DNA of 64,000 bases from Bacteroidota bacterium (GTDB taxonomy: Bacteria > Bacteroidota > Bacteroidia > 2-12-FULL-35-15), in contig CANFRC010000005.1 of the NCBI GenBank assembly GCA_947449315.1, positions 62,001 through 126,000 of the forward strand, given 5' to 3'. The number at the start of each line of letters is the position of its first letter. The first letter of the stretch is position 1. The position numbers and the translations under genes were made by a program. Of the stretch, positions 54,926 to 63,527 are shown one piece after another. The notes beneath the pieces are model-generated. The model did no database searches. It was not told the origin of the DNA and saw nothing but the letters and a program-made list of their open reading frames with translations.

Positions 54926-56440
54926 ATGAAAAAAATCATACTTATTCTTTCTATTCTATTCTTCTCGGTAGTTACTTTTAAAACAACTGCTCAAACATTA
55001 CCTGCAGGGTATGTTAAAACCACAATGGTTACGGGGTTAGCTTATCCTGTAGCATTTGATTTCACTCCAGACGGTAGATATCTGATCACATTAAAAGGTG
55101 GTAATGCTGCTGGTGCTTGTGCGAATGGAAAAATTATGACTTACAGTTCATCGGGTACGTTGTTGTCTACTTTTTATGATCTTACGGATTCTGTTAATTG
55201 CGATTTCGAAAGAGGATTATTAGGAATTTGTATCGACCCTAATTTTACAACAAATCATTATGTGTATGCGTATTACGTTCATAAATGGTTAACTGCAAAT
55301 TCATTGCGTGTCATTCGTTTTACTGAAGTTGCAAATGTGGGTACCAGTCCAACTGTTATTTTAAATATCGATCTAAACCCATATACTGTTGCGGGTAATC
55401 ACGTAGGTGGAAATGTACACTTCCGTCCATCCGACCCCAATAGATTATATGTATCCATTGGTGATCTGGCTTTTCATCAAGGCGATTCTGTTTTGAACTA
55501 TGCCAATAAATTAAACAAACCTTTTGGAAAAAATCTGAGAATCAATTCTGATGGAACGATTCCTACCACAAATCCATATTATGATGATGGTGATCCTGCA
55601 ACAGGGAATGATGACCGTATTTGGACCTGGGGGCATCGCAACCCATTTGATTTCTGTTTCAGCCCCGTTTCCGATTCCATGTATACCAGTGAGAATGGAT
55701 GGAATGCGTACGATGAAATAAACTTAGTTGTAAAAGGTAAAAATTATGGTTGGTCGGCTTGTGAAGGAAATTATATTGTTACCACTGGTGGAGCCACAAC
55801 AACGCCTTGTGCCAATGCAAATTATGTAAATCCAATCACTACTTGGAGTGCTCCCTTAGGAGGTATAACAGGTATCGTATATTACTCCGGTTCTGTTATG
55901 CCCGAATTTGATAATCACTTATTGGTTGCCGATAATGATTATGGACGTGTTTATGATCTTACCTTAGGAAATGCTCCAGCATATAATACCGTAACAAGTA
56001 ATGTTCTTTGGGCCGATCTTACATCTACTGGAGGGTTAACTACCATGAAGGAAGGATCTGACGGTTGTATTTATGCCATGAAAGGTGGCTACACCACATC
56101 AGGACAGATCTATAGAATTTGTCATACGCCAACCGGAGTTGTTTCTAATGAAACTGTTGCAACTGTCATCGGACAAAATTATCCGAATCCTACAACTGGT
56201 TCCACTCAAATTGATTACACTGTTTCTCAAACATCCACTGTTTCAATTGAATTGTATGATGTGACAGGACGTAAAATAAGAACCATTTTAAATGCCACAG
56301 GAATCAGCGCAGGAACACATACAGTTGAAATTTTTGATCTTGAAAAATTTGCAGCCGGAAGTTATTTTTATAAAATGGAAGTAAAACAAAATAGTAAGAT
56401 TGTTTTTTCTGAAACAAAACGAATGGTGATTTCTCAATAA
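54926..56440 (+). CDS. PQQ-dependent sugar dehydrogenase-like beta-propeller with T9SS sorting domain
   Basis: 504 residues from the ATG at 54926 (MKKIILILSILFF); an upstream in-frame ATG at 54884 would put 14 residues before the signal. Six-bladed propeller of the GSDH/sorbosone dehydrogenase type: FERGLLGICIDPNFTTNHYV, VGGNVHFRPSDPNRLYVSIG, ARGHRNPFDF-like GHRNPFDFCFSP, and YGWSACEGNYI. The last 80 residues are a T9SS type A domain (GQNYPNPTTGSTQIDYTVSQ), so it is secreted and surface-bound. It may oxidise aldoses outside the cell if PQQ is available; activity is inferred. Confidence 0.88.
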   Translation: MKKIILILSILFFSVVTFKTTAQTLPAGYVKTTMVTGLAYPVAFDFTPDGRYLITLKGGNAAGACANGKIMTYSSSGTLLSTFYDLTDSVNCDFERGLLGICIDPNFTTNHYVYAYYVHKWLTANSLRVIRFTEVANVGTSPTVILNIDLNPYTVAGNHVGGNVHFRPSDPNRLYVSIGDLAFHQGDSVLNYANKLNKPFGKNLRINSDGTIPTTNPYYDDGDPATGNDDRIWTWGHRNPFDFCFSPVSDSMYTSENGWNAYDEINLVVKGKNYGWSACEGNYIVTTGGATTTPCANANYVNPITTWSAPLGGITGIVYYSGSVMPEFDNHLLVADNDYGRVYDLTLGNAPAYNTVTSNVLWADLTSTGGLTTMKEGSDGCIYAMKGGYTTSGQIYRICHTPTGVVSNETVATVIGQNYPNPTTGSTQIDYTVSQTSTVSIELYDVTGRKIRTILNATGISAGTHTVEIFDLEKFAAGSYFYKMEVKQNSKIVFSETKRMVISQ

Positions 56441-56509
56441 TAGTAATTGAATAAATCTCGTCCTGAAAAATTTGAGACGGAAGAGGGTATATAATCACAT
56501 AAAAAAATG

Positions 56510-56543
56510 ACCTCGGAAGAATATTCTTTCGAGGTTTTTTTTG
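56510..56543 (+). terminator. Rho-independent terminator after the sugar-dehydrogenase-like gene
   Basis: Stem of about 11 bp with one G-T pair, ACCTCGGAAGA against TCTTTCGAGGT region (56510-56520 with 56525-56535), followed by a run of T. Confidence 0.8.
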
Positions 56544-56624
56544 TTTAGACCTTTAGCTAGTGCATTTTCATCAGGAGCAGCATTCTCGGGGATACTTGAT
56601 AAGCGCAGTTTTTTTTAGGATGTA

Positions 56625-58232
56625 TTAATTCACTACGATTAGCTTTAACAGTCGTTCGCTCGTATCATTTTGGATTTTACAGATATAAATCCCAGGGGAA
56701 AGTTTAGAGGTTTGAATAGTTAGTTGGTTATTTCCTTTTTGCATTTCTTCATTGGCAATTTGCATCATTTCTTTCCCCGTAATATCAAATAAGGTAATTT
56801 TTATCGTTGCCGTATTTTTCAAATAAAAAAGCAGTGTTGCGTTTTGCACAGTTGGGTTAGGAAACAGTATCGAATTTTGAATGGTGTTTGTTGCTTCATC
56901 TATGCCAACATTATTATTTGGAGTGATATAAATGCGGTAGATGGTGTCGTTACTTCTACTTGAACCTAAGTTGTTTTGAGCCGCTCGGATGCCGCCAAAT
57001 AAATACCCGACCAATGTTTTTGTATTTGACATCGATCTAATTTTGATTACCTCATTCGCATAAGAAGGTACGTGTTGCGTTGGAATAAACTTCGCATTTG
57101 AACCTAATAATCCGGAAAGCTGAGTAGGTAAAACGGTTTCTTCTACTAGACCGCTTGCATGTGTTGTAAGTGTTGTTACATCTTTGATAAAGGGAATCAG
57201 CGTATCTTTTGCAACTAAGTGTGACGTGGTGTTGTAATCAAATAAACTAATGCCACCTAAAAAAGTGGTGTACATGGTTTGAGTTGCAGAATCATAAACA
57301 GGTATCATGGCACACGTATACTGGCTCATTACCTGCTTGTAAGCGAAGTTGATGGATGTTCCTCCAGCATCAATGGTTATCGGTTCGCGGAAAGGGGCGA
57401 GGGTATCTTTTCTGAAAACGCCTCCAAATACTTCCAATCCTTCAGCACCGTTGGGTTGAATGATTGGTCCCATATTGAAATCTCTGCGATGGAAATTGTT
57501 CGTGTCTGTTTGATAGGTAAATCCCGATAAGGTAATTGTTGTCCCATCGTCAGTTAGATTGAATTTTTTTAATTTGTCGCTGTACTTTTGAGTGAATAAT
57601 CCGATATCTGGATCCGTATAGCGTCCGCCAAATTTATGTCCCCCCATTAAGTAATAGGTTGTTCCTATTTTTCCAAGTTCGCCACCGCACACAGCCAAGT
57701 TAGTGTCTATTACCTGACGAACAGAAGAAGCGATAGGCAAAGAGTTGATTACAGCATTGATCATGTTGTCCACATTTATTGCTGTAAGTTTTGGATATGT
57801 TGTAAAAAAACTTAACGTGCTGTCGTAACCATAACCGCCCATCATGTATAAATAATTTCCTTCTTGGATATATTCCATATTGGAGGAGCGCATGGGGTCT
57901 GCAATTAATTTCGGTAGTTGGTTAAGATCAGCTTGATAATAGGTCCATGTGGTAGTATCCACAACTATTACGGCATCGTTCTTAAATTCTGGTGGAAAAC
58001 CATCGCTACTGTTTACGCCATGTAAACCATTTGTTCTTCCTCCTACAAATAACCATTTATCACCCGATTGTGCAAAAGCAAATGAATGAAGTCCGGGTAT
58101 GTTGATTCCGTTGATTGCTTCAATTTGAACAGTGAATGGTGGCATTGCTCCATATTGCGCAAAACTTTTTGCTGATAATAAAATAGTCAGAAAGAATAAG
58201 TAGGAGGTAAGTTTAAAACGCATTTTTGACAA
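56625..58232 (-). CDS. Kelch-like beta-propeller protein with T9SS sorting domain
   Basis: 535 residues. Signal peptide (YLFFLTILLSAKSFAQ), then repeats with the kelch double-Gly/aromatic pattern: WLFVGGRTNGLHG, NYLYMMGGYGYDS, TYYLMGGHKFGGRY, GLEVFGGVFRKD and TTFLGGISLFDYN. The C-terminus is a T9SS type A sorting domain (ILFPNPTVQNATLLFYLKN ... SPGIYICKIQNDTSERLL). No catalytic residues are known for this group; it may bind glycan or protein on the surface. Starts at Met1 or Met4 (MRFKLTSY). Divergent from the PolX-like gene. Confidence 0.85.
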   Translation of the reverse strand: MSKMRFKLTSYLFFLTILLSAKSFAQYGAMPPFTVQIEAINGINIPGLHSFAFAQSGDKWLFVGGRTNGLHGVNSSDGFPPEFKNDAVIVVDTTTWTYYQADLNQLPKLIADPMRSSNMEYIQEGNYLYMMGGYGYDSTLSFFTTYPKLTAINVDNMINAVINSLPIASSVRQVIDTNLAVCGGELGKIGTTYYLMGGHKFGGRYTDPDIGLFTQKYSDKLKKFNLTDDGTTITLSGFTYQTDTNNFHRRDFNMGPIIQPNGAEGLEVFGGVFRKDTLAPFREPITIDAGGTSINFAYKQVMSQYTCAMIPVYDSATQTMYTTFLGGISLFDYNTTSHLVAKDTLIPFIKDVTTLTTHASGLVEETVLPTQLSGLLGSNAKFIPTQHVPSYANEVIKIRSMSNTKTLVGYLFGGIRAAQNNLGSSRSNDTIYRIYITPNNNVGIDEATNTIQNSILFPNPTVQNATLLFYLKNTATIKITLFDITGKEMMQIANEEMQKGNNQLTIQTSKLSPGIYICKIQNDTSERLLKLIVVN

Positions 58233-58318
58233 ATTTTATTTAAAGATAGTTATTAAGTTTAAAATTACTAAATATCATCCTGATAATTTTCTTATTGGCA
58301 AAAAAATCATTTGTATTA

Positions 58319-58380
58319 GCCCCGATTGCAGCGGAAATCCTTTTTGCTTTTTTGCAAAAAGATTGCAGAGAAAAGCGGGC
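58319..58380. ncRNA. Candidate structured element: hairpin with two GATTGCAG motifs
   Basis: Outer pairing GCCC (58319-58322) with GGGC (58377-58380), plus G58324-C58376 with one bulged C. Inner stem CTTTTTGC / GCAAAAAG (58340-58347 with 58354-58361), T6 loop. Between them both strands begin with the same octamer GATTGCAG (58324-58331 and 58361-58368) followed by a purine run, forming a symmetric internal loop. It recalls intergenic repeat hairpins in other Bacteroidota; the family is not certain. Confidence 0.45.
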
Positions 58381-58445
58381 GAATGTTCCATAAAAAAATA
58401 AAATAAACTGCTCCCAAAATTGAATGAAACTTGTAAATTTACAAC

Positions 58446-60074
58446 ATGAGTACAGAAGAAATTGCACAGGCTCTTAAATTGACAGCCCAATTGATGGAGT
58501 TGCATGAAGAGAATCCTTTTAAGATCAAATCCATTGCTAATGCTGCGTACAGGTTAGATAAAACGGACATTGTGCTGGAAGGTAAATCATTGACAGAATT
58601 AGAAAAGATAGAGGGAATAGGAAAAGGCATTGCAGCAAAAATAAATGAATTGCTCATAACAGGAGCGTTAAAGGAGTTGCGCGAAATGGTAGAAAAAACT
58701 CCAATCGGCGTGATTGATATGCTTCGAGTAAAAGGCGTTGGTCCGAAGAAAGTAGGACAGCTTTGGCGTGAACTAGAAATTGAAAGTGTAGGGGAGTTGC
58801 TTTATGCCTGTAATGAAAACAGATTAATAACCCTCAAGGGTTTTGGAGCAAAGACCCAAGAGGCGATAAAAAAACAAATCGAGTTCTTTCAATCGAATAT
58901 TGGTAAGTTTCATTATGCCTCTGTAGAAAAATTTGCATGTGAACTTGTTGATTGTTTAAAAAAGAAATACAAAACGGAATTGGTATCACTTACGGGTGAG
59001 ATGCGCAGAAAATGCGAGGTTGTTACCAAGATCGAGATTCTTATTGCTTCTGATAGAGGGGTTAGTGTGGATGAAATTGAAAATAGATTTGGAATTGCAA
59101 TTCAACTCATTACATGTTCTGTATCTGATTTTTATTCTAAATTGTTTTTAACAACGGGTGCTGCAGCGCATTTTGAAAAACTAACGTCTTCTTCTATTTC
59201 AATTCAAGAAATCGAAGGTTGGCATGCAGGATCTGAGGCAGAAATATTTAAAGCGCTGAACTTACCATTCATTGAACCGGAAGTACGTGAAGGGATGAAT
59301 GAAGTTGTTTTGGCAACAGAAAACAAAATCCCGACATTGATTGAGTTAGCTGATCTTCGCGGTATTTTACATAATCACAGCACATACAGCGATGGTATGA
59401 ATACGCTGAAAGACATGGCTGAATATTGCAAGGAATTAGGATATGAATATCTTGGAATTTGTGATCACTCTCAATCTGCTTTTTATGCTGAGGGTTTAAA
59501 AATAGAACGTGTTTTAGAACAACATCAGGAAATTTCTGAGTTGAATAAAAAATTGTTTCCATTTAAAATTTTTAAAGGAATTGAAAGCGATATTTTAAAT
59601 GACGGATCTCTTGATTATCCCGAAGATGTGCTGAAAACATTTGATTTTATTGTTGCCTCTGTTCATTCTAATTTAAAGATGAACAAAGAAAAAGCAACAG
59701 AACGACTGATAACTGCAATAGAAAATCCATATACAACTATTTTAGGGCACCCAACTGGAAGGCTATTGTTATCGCGCCCCGGATACCCTATCGATCATAA
59801 AAAAGTTATTGATGCATGTGCCGCAAACGGTGTTGTTATCGAATTGAATGCGCATCCCTATCGTTTGGATATCGATTGGCGTTGGATCCCTTACTGTATG
59901 GAAAAAGGGGTGAAGGTTGCTATTAACCCGGATGCTCATGAAAAACAGGGCTATCACGATATGTATTTTGGAACGTGTGTTGCTCGCAAAGGAATGTTGA
60001 CCAAAGAGATGTGTTTTAATACACTTCCGTTAAGTGAAATAGGAGCCTATTTTACAAATAGAAAAGGGAAGTAG
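58446..60074 (+). CDS. PolX-like protein: HhH domains, degenerate polymerase palm, intact PHP nuclease
   Basis: 542 residues, near the 570 of B. subtilis PolX. Order: helix-hairpin-helix DNA-binding segments (IEGIGKGIAAKINELL near 55-70 and VKGVGPKKVGQLW near 95-107), a family X palm, then a C-terminal PHP domain. In the palm, the block that reads GDIDIL in active PolX reads TKIEIL here: Lys195 and Glu197 replace both metal-binding Asp residues. The PHP metal motifs are intact: LHNHSTYSDG (His309, His311), CDHSQSAFYAEG, GIESDIL, SVHSNL, GHPTGRLLL and NPDAHEKQGYHDM. I expect nuclease but no polymerase activity. Confidence 0.9.
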   Translation: MSTEEIAQALKLTAQLMELHEENPFKIKSIANAAYRLDKTDIVLEGKSLTELEKIEGIGKGIAAKINELLITGALKELREMVEKTPIGVIDMLRVKGVGPKKVGQLWRELEIESVGELLYACNENRLITLKGFGAKTQEAIKKQIEFFQSNIGKFHYASVEKFACELVDCLKKKYKTELVSLTGEMRRKCEVVTKIEILIASDRGVSVDEIENRFGIAIQLITCSVSDFYSKLFLTTGAAAHFEKLTSSSISIQEIEGWHAGSEAEIFKALNLPFIEPEVREGMNEVVLATENKIPTLIELADLRGILHNHSTYSDGMNTLKDMAEYCKELGYEYLGICDHSQSAFYAEGLKIERVLEQHQEISELNKKLFPFKIFKGIESDILNDGSLDYPEDVLKTFDFIVASVHSNLKMNKEKATERLITAIENPYTTILGHPTGRLLLSRPGYPIDHKKVIDACAANGVVIELNAHPYRLDIDWRWIPYCMEKGVKVAINPDAHEKQGYHDMYFGTCVARKGMLTKEMCFNTLPLSEIGAYFTNRKGK

Positions 60075-60112
60075 TTTAATAAGCATGCTGTATAAAAAAA
60101 TAGTTTGATCCT

Positions 60113-61630
60113 ATGCCCATTTTAAATTCAATAGCATCCTGGTGGATGAAAAAGCGAATGCATCAGATAGATCTGTTTATGAAATATCCGGATGATGTTC
60201 AACATGAATGGCTGTTGAAGTTGGTTTCTTCAGCAAAGGATACTGAATGGGGAAAAAAGTATGATTATAAAAACATTTTCAATTTGGAGCAATTTAAAAA
60301 CAATGTTCCAATCCAGCATTACGAAACGCTAAAACCTTTTATTGATAGGATTCGCAGAGGTGAGCAAAATATTTTATGGAATACGGAAATAAAGTGGTTT
60401 GCAAAATCATCAGGGACCACGAACGATAAAAGTAAGTTTATACCTGTCAGTGAAGAGTCCTTAAATGATTGTCATTACAATGGAGGGCGGGATATGATTT
60501 CTATTCATTGTTCACTCCATCCGGAAACACAATTATTTACTGGAAAAAATTTAGCACTAGCAGGTAGCCTTGTCACGGATCATTTTGGCGATTATGAATC
60601 ACAAAATGGAGACCTCTCAGCAATAGTAATAAATAACTTGCCTGTTTGGGCGGAATTTTTTCGGGCACCCGACTTGTCAATTGCTTTGCTAGAAAAATGG
60701 GATGAGAAGCTGGAGAAGATTGCTCGGGCAACGATGAATGAAAATATGGTAAGCTTGGCAGGCGTGCCTTCGTGGATGATGTTGATCATGAAACGCGTTT
60801 TGGAAGAAACAGGAAAAGGATCTATTGCTGAAGTTTGGCCGAATCTGGAAGTGTATTTTCATGGTGGTGTAAATTTTAATCCCTATCGTGAACAGTTTAA
60901 ATCTATCTTCAATAAAACAGATATGAATTATCTGGAATTATATAATGCTACTGAAGGTTTTTTTGGAATTCAGGATCAACGGAATTCTGAAGAACTTTTG
61001 TTGATGTTGGATTATGGAATTTATTATGAGTTTTTGCCTGTTGGTGAGTTGGAAAAAGAAAGTCCAAAAACTTTATCATTGGATGAAGTAGAACTGAATA
61101 CGAATTATGCTTTGGTGATCTCCACCAATGCGGGCCTTTGGCGTTATATGATTGGTGATACGATTCAGTTCACGTCTTTGTATCCGTTTCGATTTAAAAT
61201 TACTGGTCGCACAAAACATTTTATGAATGCTTTTGGTGAAGAAATTATAGTGGATAATGCAGATAGGGCATTAGCTATTGCATGCGAAAAAACAGGTGCC
61301 AGGATTACGGAATATACAGCAGCTCCCATTTATATGAATGGGAATGAAAACGGGGCTCATGAATGGTTAATAGAATTCGATCTTCCACCATCTAGTATTT
61401 CCTATTTTTCAGAAGTGCTTGATAACGCTTTGAAATCAATTAATTCGGACTATGAAGCTAAACGTTACCTGAATCTTGCATTAAAACAACCTGTTGTTCA
61501 GATTTTACCCTCAGGAACATTTTATAAGTGGCTAGCGTCTAAAAATAAAATAGGAGGCCAGCATAAAGTGCCTCGTTTAAGTAATGATAGGAAGTATGTG
61601 GAGGAGATTCTGAGTTTGATGAAGCATTAA
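60113..61630 (+). CDS. GH3 auxin-responsive-promoter family protein (acyl-acid amido synthetase fold)
   Basis: 505 residues of the adenylate-forming GH3 family, first known from plants, where members join amino acids to jasmonate or auxin. Recognisable: WFAKSSGTTNDKSKFIPVSE (nucleotide-binding P-loop-like SSGTT), YLELYNATEGFFGIQDQR, DYGIYYEFLPVGELEKE and TNAGLWRYMIGDTIQFT, then TGRTKHFMNAFGEEI. Bacterial members are widespread in Bacteroidota; their substrate is not known to me. No signal peptide, so cytosolic. Preceded by the PolX-like gene (38 bp) and followed by a gene for a secreted protein. Confidence 0.9.
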   Translation: MPILNSIASWWMKKRMHQIDLFMKYPDDVQHEWLLKLVSSAKDTEWGKKYDYKNIFNLEQFKNNVPIQHYETLKPFIDRIRRGEQNILWNTEIKWFAKSSGTTNDKSKFIPVSEESLNDCHYNGGRDMISIHCSLHPETQLFTGKNLALAGSLVTDHFGDYESQNGDLSAIVINNLPVWAEFFRAPDLSIALLEKWDEKLEKIARATMNENMVSLAGVPSWMMLIMKRVLEETGKGSIAEVWPNLEVYFHGGVNFNPYREQFKSIFNKTDMNYLELYNATEGFFGIQDQRNSEELLLMLDYGIYYEFLPVGELEKESPKTLSLDEVELNTNYALVISTNAGLWRYMIGDTIQFTSLYPFRFKITGRTKHFMNAFGEEIIVDNADRALAIACEKTGARITEYTAAPIYMNGNENGAHEWLIEFDLPPSSISYFSEVLDNALKSINSDYEAKRYLNLALKQPVVQILPSGTFYKWLASKNKIGGQHKVPRLSNDRKYVEEILSLMKH

Positions 61631-61699
61631 ATTCTAACTCGTTTTTTTGCTAGAAGTGGAGATGTAGAATAATATTTGCTAAATTTAGATCGTTATTCG

Positions 61700-62491
61700 A
61701 TGATGAGAAAGTTACTATATCTATTATTATTCATTTCTTCTACTGCCTTTTCTCAAGGCAAATTCACCCTTATAAAAACAATTGATACAGGTTCAGATTT
61801 TTTTACATCAGATAATCAATGTAATGTATATGTGGTAAAAGGAAACGAACTCACAAAATACGATAAGACAGGAAAAGAACTCTATAAATACAGCAACAAA
61901 AACTTTGGGAACATAAATTTTGTTGACGCTTCCAGCATGTTAAGGATTTTAGTTTTTTACAAGGATTTTTTGCAAGTTGTTCTTCTTGATAATACATTAA
62001 GCACTATTGGCGACCCAATTAATTTTGAAAAGGTAGGTTTTCAGCAAACCCAATTGGTTTGTTCTTCACATAATAATGGTGTATGGATCTATGATCAGCA
62101 AAATTTTGAGCTGTTGCGTTTTGATCAAAATGTAAATAAGACGCAACAAACGGGTAATTTAACGTCTGTTTTGAATGTAGCACTGCTCCCTGATTTTTTA
62201 TTGGAACATGATAATAAAGTGTATCTAAATAATCCTTTATCAGGGATCATGATTTTTGACGTCTATGGAACCTACTACAAAACGATTGCCGTGAAAAATG
62301 CATTGTCCATTCAACCGATTGGGGATTGGGTGTATTACAAGGAAAATGACAAAATAAAGTCCTACAATATTAAAACTACAGAAGAAAAAGAATTTAATAT
62401 CCCCTTGTCGAATATCTTAAATTTTCGATTAGAAATGGGGGTTTTGATACTTCAAACCAAAAACGCTATCTCTCTCTTTTCTGCTGAATAA
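61700..62491 (+). CDS. Hypothetical secreted protein, probable small beta-propeller
   Basis: About 263 residues from the ATG at 61700 (MMRKLLYLLLFISSTAFSQG, a clear signal peptide); the frame from 61676 adds eight polar residues. Repeated short strands with aromatic and Asp/Gly turns (NVYVVKGNELTKYDKTGKEL, VWIYDQQNFELLRFD, IMIFDVYGTYYKTIAVK) suggest WD/NHL-like blades. No named family is recognised. It sits between the GH3 and the second deoxynucleoside kinase genes, and gldF follows; a link to gliding is possible but unsupported. Confidence 0.7.
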   Translation: MMRKLLYLLLFISSTAFSQGKFTLIKTIDTGSDFFTSDNQCNVYVVKGNELTKYDKTGKELYKYSNKNFGNINFVDASSMLRILVFYKDFLQVVLLDNTLSTIGDPINFEKVGFQQTQLVCSSHNNGVWIYDQQNFELLRFDQNVNKTQQTGNLTSVLNVALLPDFLLEHDNKVYLNNPLSGIMIFDVYGTYYKTIAVKNALSIQPIGDWVYYKENDKIKSYNIKTTEEKEFNIPLSNILNFRLEMGVLILQTKNAISLFSAE

Positions 62492-62517
62492 TTCAGCCCT
62501 TTGCTCGATTAAAAAAC

Positions 62518-62526
62518 TTATCCACA
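62518..62526 (+). promoter_or_regulatory. Perfect DnaA-box sequence upstream of the second deoxynucleoside kinase
   Basis: TTATCCACA, identical to the DnaA-box consensus, 96 bp before the kinase ATG. A single copy; about one chance match per two windows of this size is expected, so function is uncertain. Confidence 0.3.
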
Positions 62527-62621
62527 ATTTCTACTTTTTTTCTTGCTTAGCACCTTAGATTTTGTATTTTCGTTTTTTCGGTTTTTAAAAAAGTTTTAAA
62601 TTATTTTATTCTACTTCAGGT

Positions 62622-63248
62622 ATGCATATAGCAATAGCAGGAAATATAGGTGCTGGTAAAACAACTCTTACAACTCTTTTAGCAAAACATTACAAGTGGC
62701 AACCTCATTTTGAGGATGCGGATGATAATCCATATCTGAATGACTTTTACGATGATATGCAACGTTGGTCTTTCAATCTACAAGTCTACTTTTTGAATAG
62801 TCGCTTTGGGCAAGTTCAGCAAATTCGAACGAGTGGAAAAACCGTTATTCAGGATAGAACCATCTATGAAGACGCGTATATTTTTGCTCCAAACTTACAT
62901 GCAATGGGTTTAATGACGACCCGAGATTTTGAAAACTATTTTGCTTTATTCAAATTAATGGAGTCATTTATTTCTCCTCCTGATCTATTGATATATTTAC
63001 GCGCTTCCGTGCCTACTTTGGTAAGTCAGATTTCAAAACGCGGACGTGAATATGAAAATGCAATCCGTTTGGATTATTTAAAACGGTTGAATGAGCGTTA
63101 CGAAGCTTTTATTACCTCTTATGAGCAAGAGCATCCGGGTGCAAAATTGTTGATCATTGATGTAGACAATAATAATTTTTCTGAGAATGCTGAAGATCTA
63201 GGTTCAATCATCAATAAAATTGATGCTGAGATTAATGGATTGTTCTAA
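62622..63248 (+). CDS. Deoxynucleoside (deoxyadenosine/deoxyguanosine-type) kinase
   Basis: 208 residues, a compact member of the deoxynucleoside kinase family. P-loop at the very start (IAIAGNIGAGKTTLTTLLAK), base- and sugar-contact segment FEDADDNPYLNDFYDDMQRW, the DRT motif VIQDRTIYEDAYIFA, lid SKRGREYENAI, and LLIIDVDNNNF at the end. It differs from the family member at 53640 by its normal DRT motif and by lacking an N-terminal extension. Preceded by a 130-bp AT-rich region and ended by a strong terminator. Confidence 0.92.
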   Translation: MHIAIAGNIGAGKTTLTTLLAKHYKWQPHFEDADDNPYLNDFYDDMQRWSFNLQVYFLNSRFGQVQQIRTSGKTVIQDRTIYEDAYIFAPNLHAMGLMTTRDFENYFALFKLMESFISPPDLLIYLRASVPTLVSQISKRGREYENAIRLDYLKRLNERYEAFITSYEQEHPGAKLLIIDVDNNNFSENAEDLGSIINKIDAEINGLF

Positions 63249-63270
63249 TTATTTTTATGAATGGTTCAAT

Positions 63271-63306
63271 AAAAAAACGCCCTACATTTTGCTAGGGCGT
63301 TTTTTT
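63271..63306 (+). terminator. Rho-independent terminator after the deoxynucleoside kinase gene
   Basis: 14-bp stem (63271-63284 with 63293-63306), core ACGCCCTA/TAGGGCGT, 8-nt loop, flanked by A7 and T7. Confidence 0.9.
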
Positions 63307-63509
63307 GTTTTCATAGATAGCCTTCCAGTATATTGCGCTGCTCGGTGAATCTTACCCATGTGCTGTCCAATTTTAAATGCGCTTCCACTTACTTAACAAT
63401 AATTAACATTGCAAGGTTGGAAAATATATAAACAATGGAGTTTCCAAGGGTGATTAATTCGTATTTTCGTCGTAATAAAAAAACAGCCCTACCATACTGT
63501 TTTAAATAG

Positions 63510-63517
63510 TATTTTTG
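63510..63517 (+). promoter_or_regulatory. Possible Bacteroidota -7 box (TATTTTTG) just before gldF
   Basis: TATTTTTG matches TAnnTTTG but ends only 10 bp before the gldF ATG, so a transcript from here would have almost no leader. No -33 TTG was found. Confidence 0.25.
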
Positions 63518-63527
63518 TTACCTGCTT

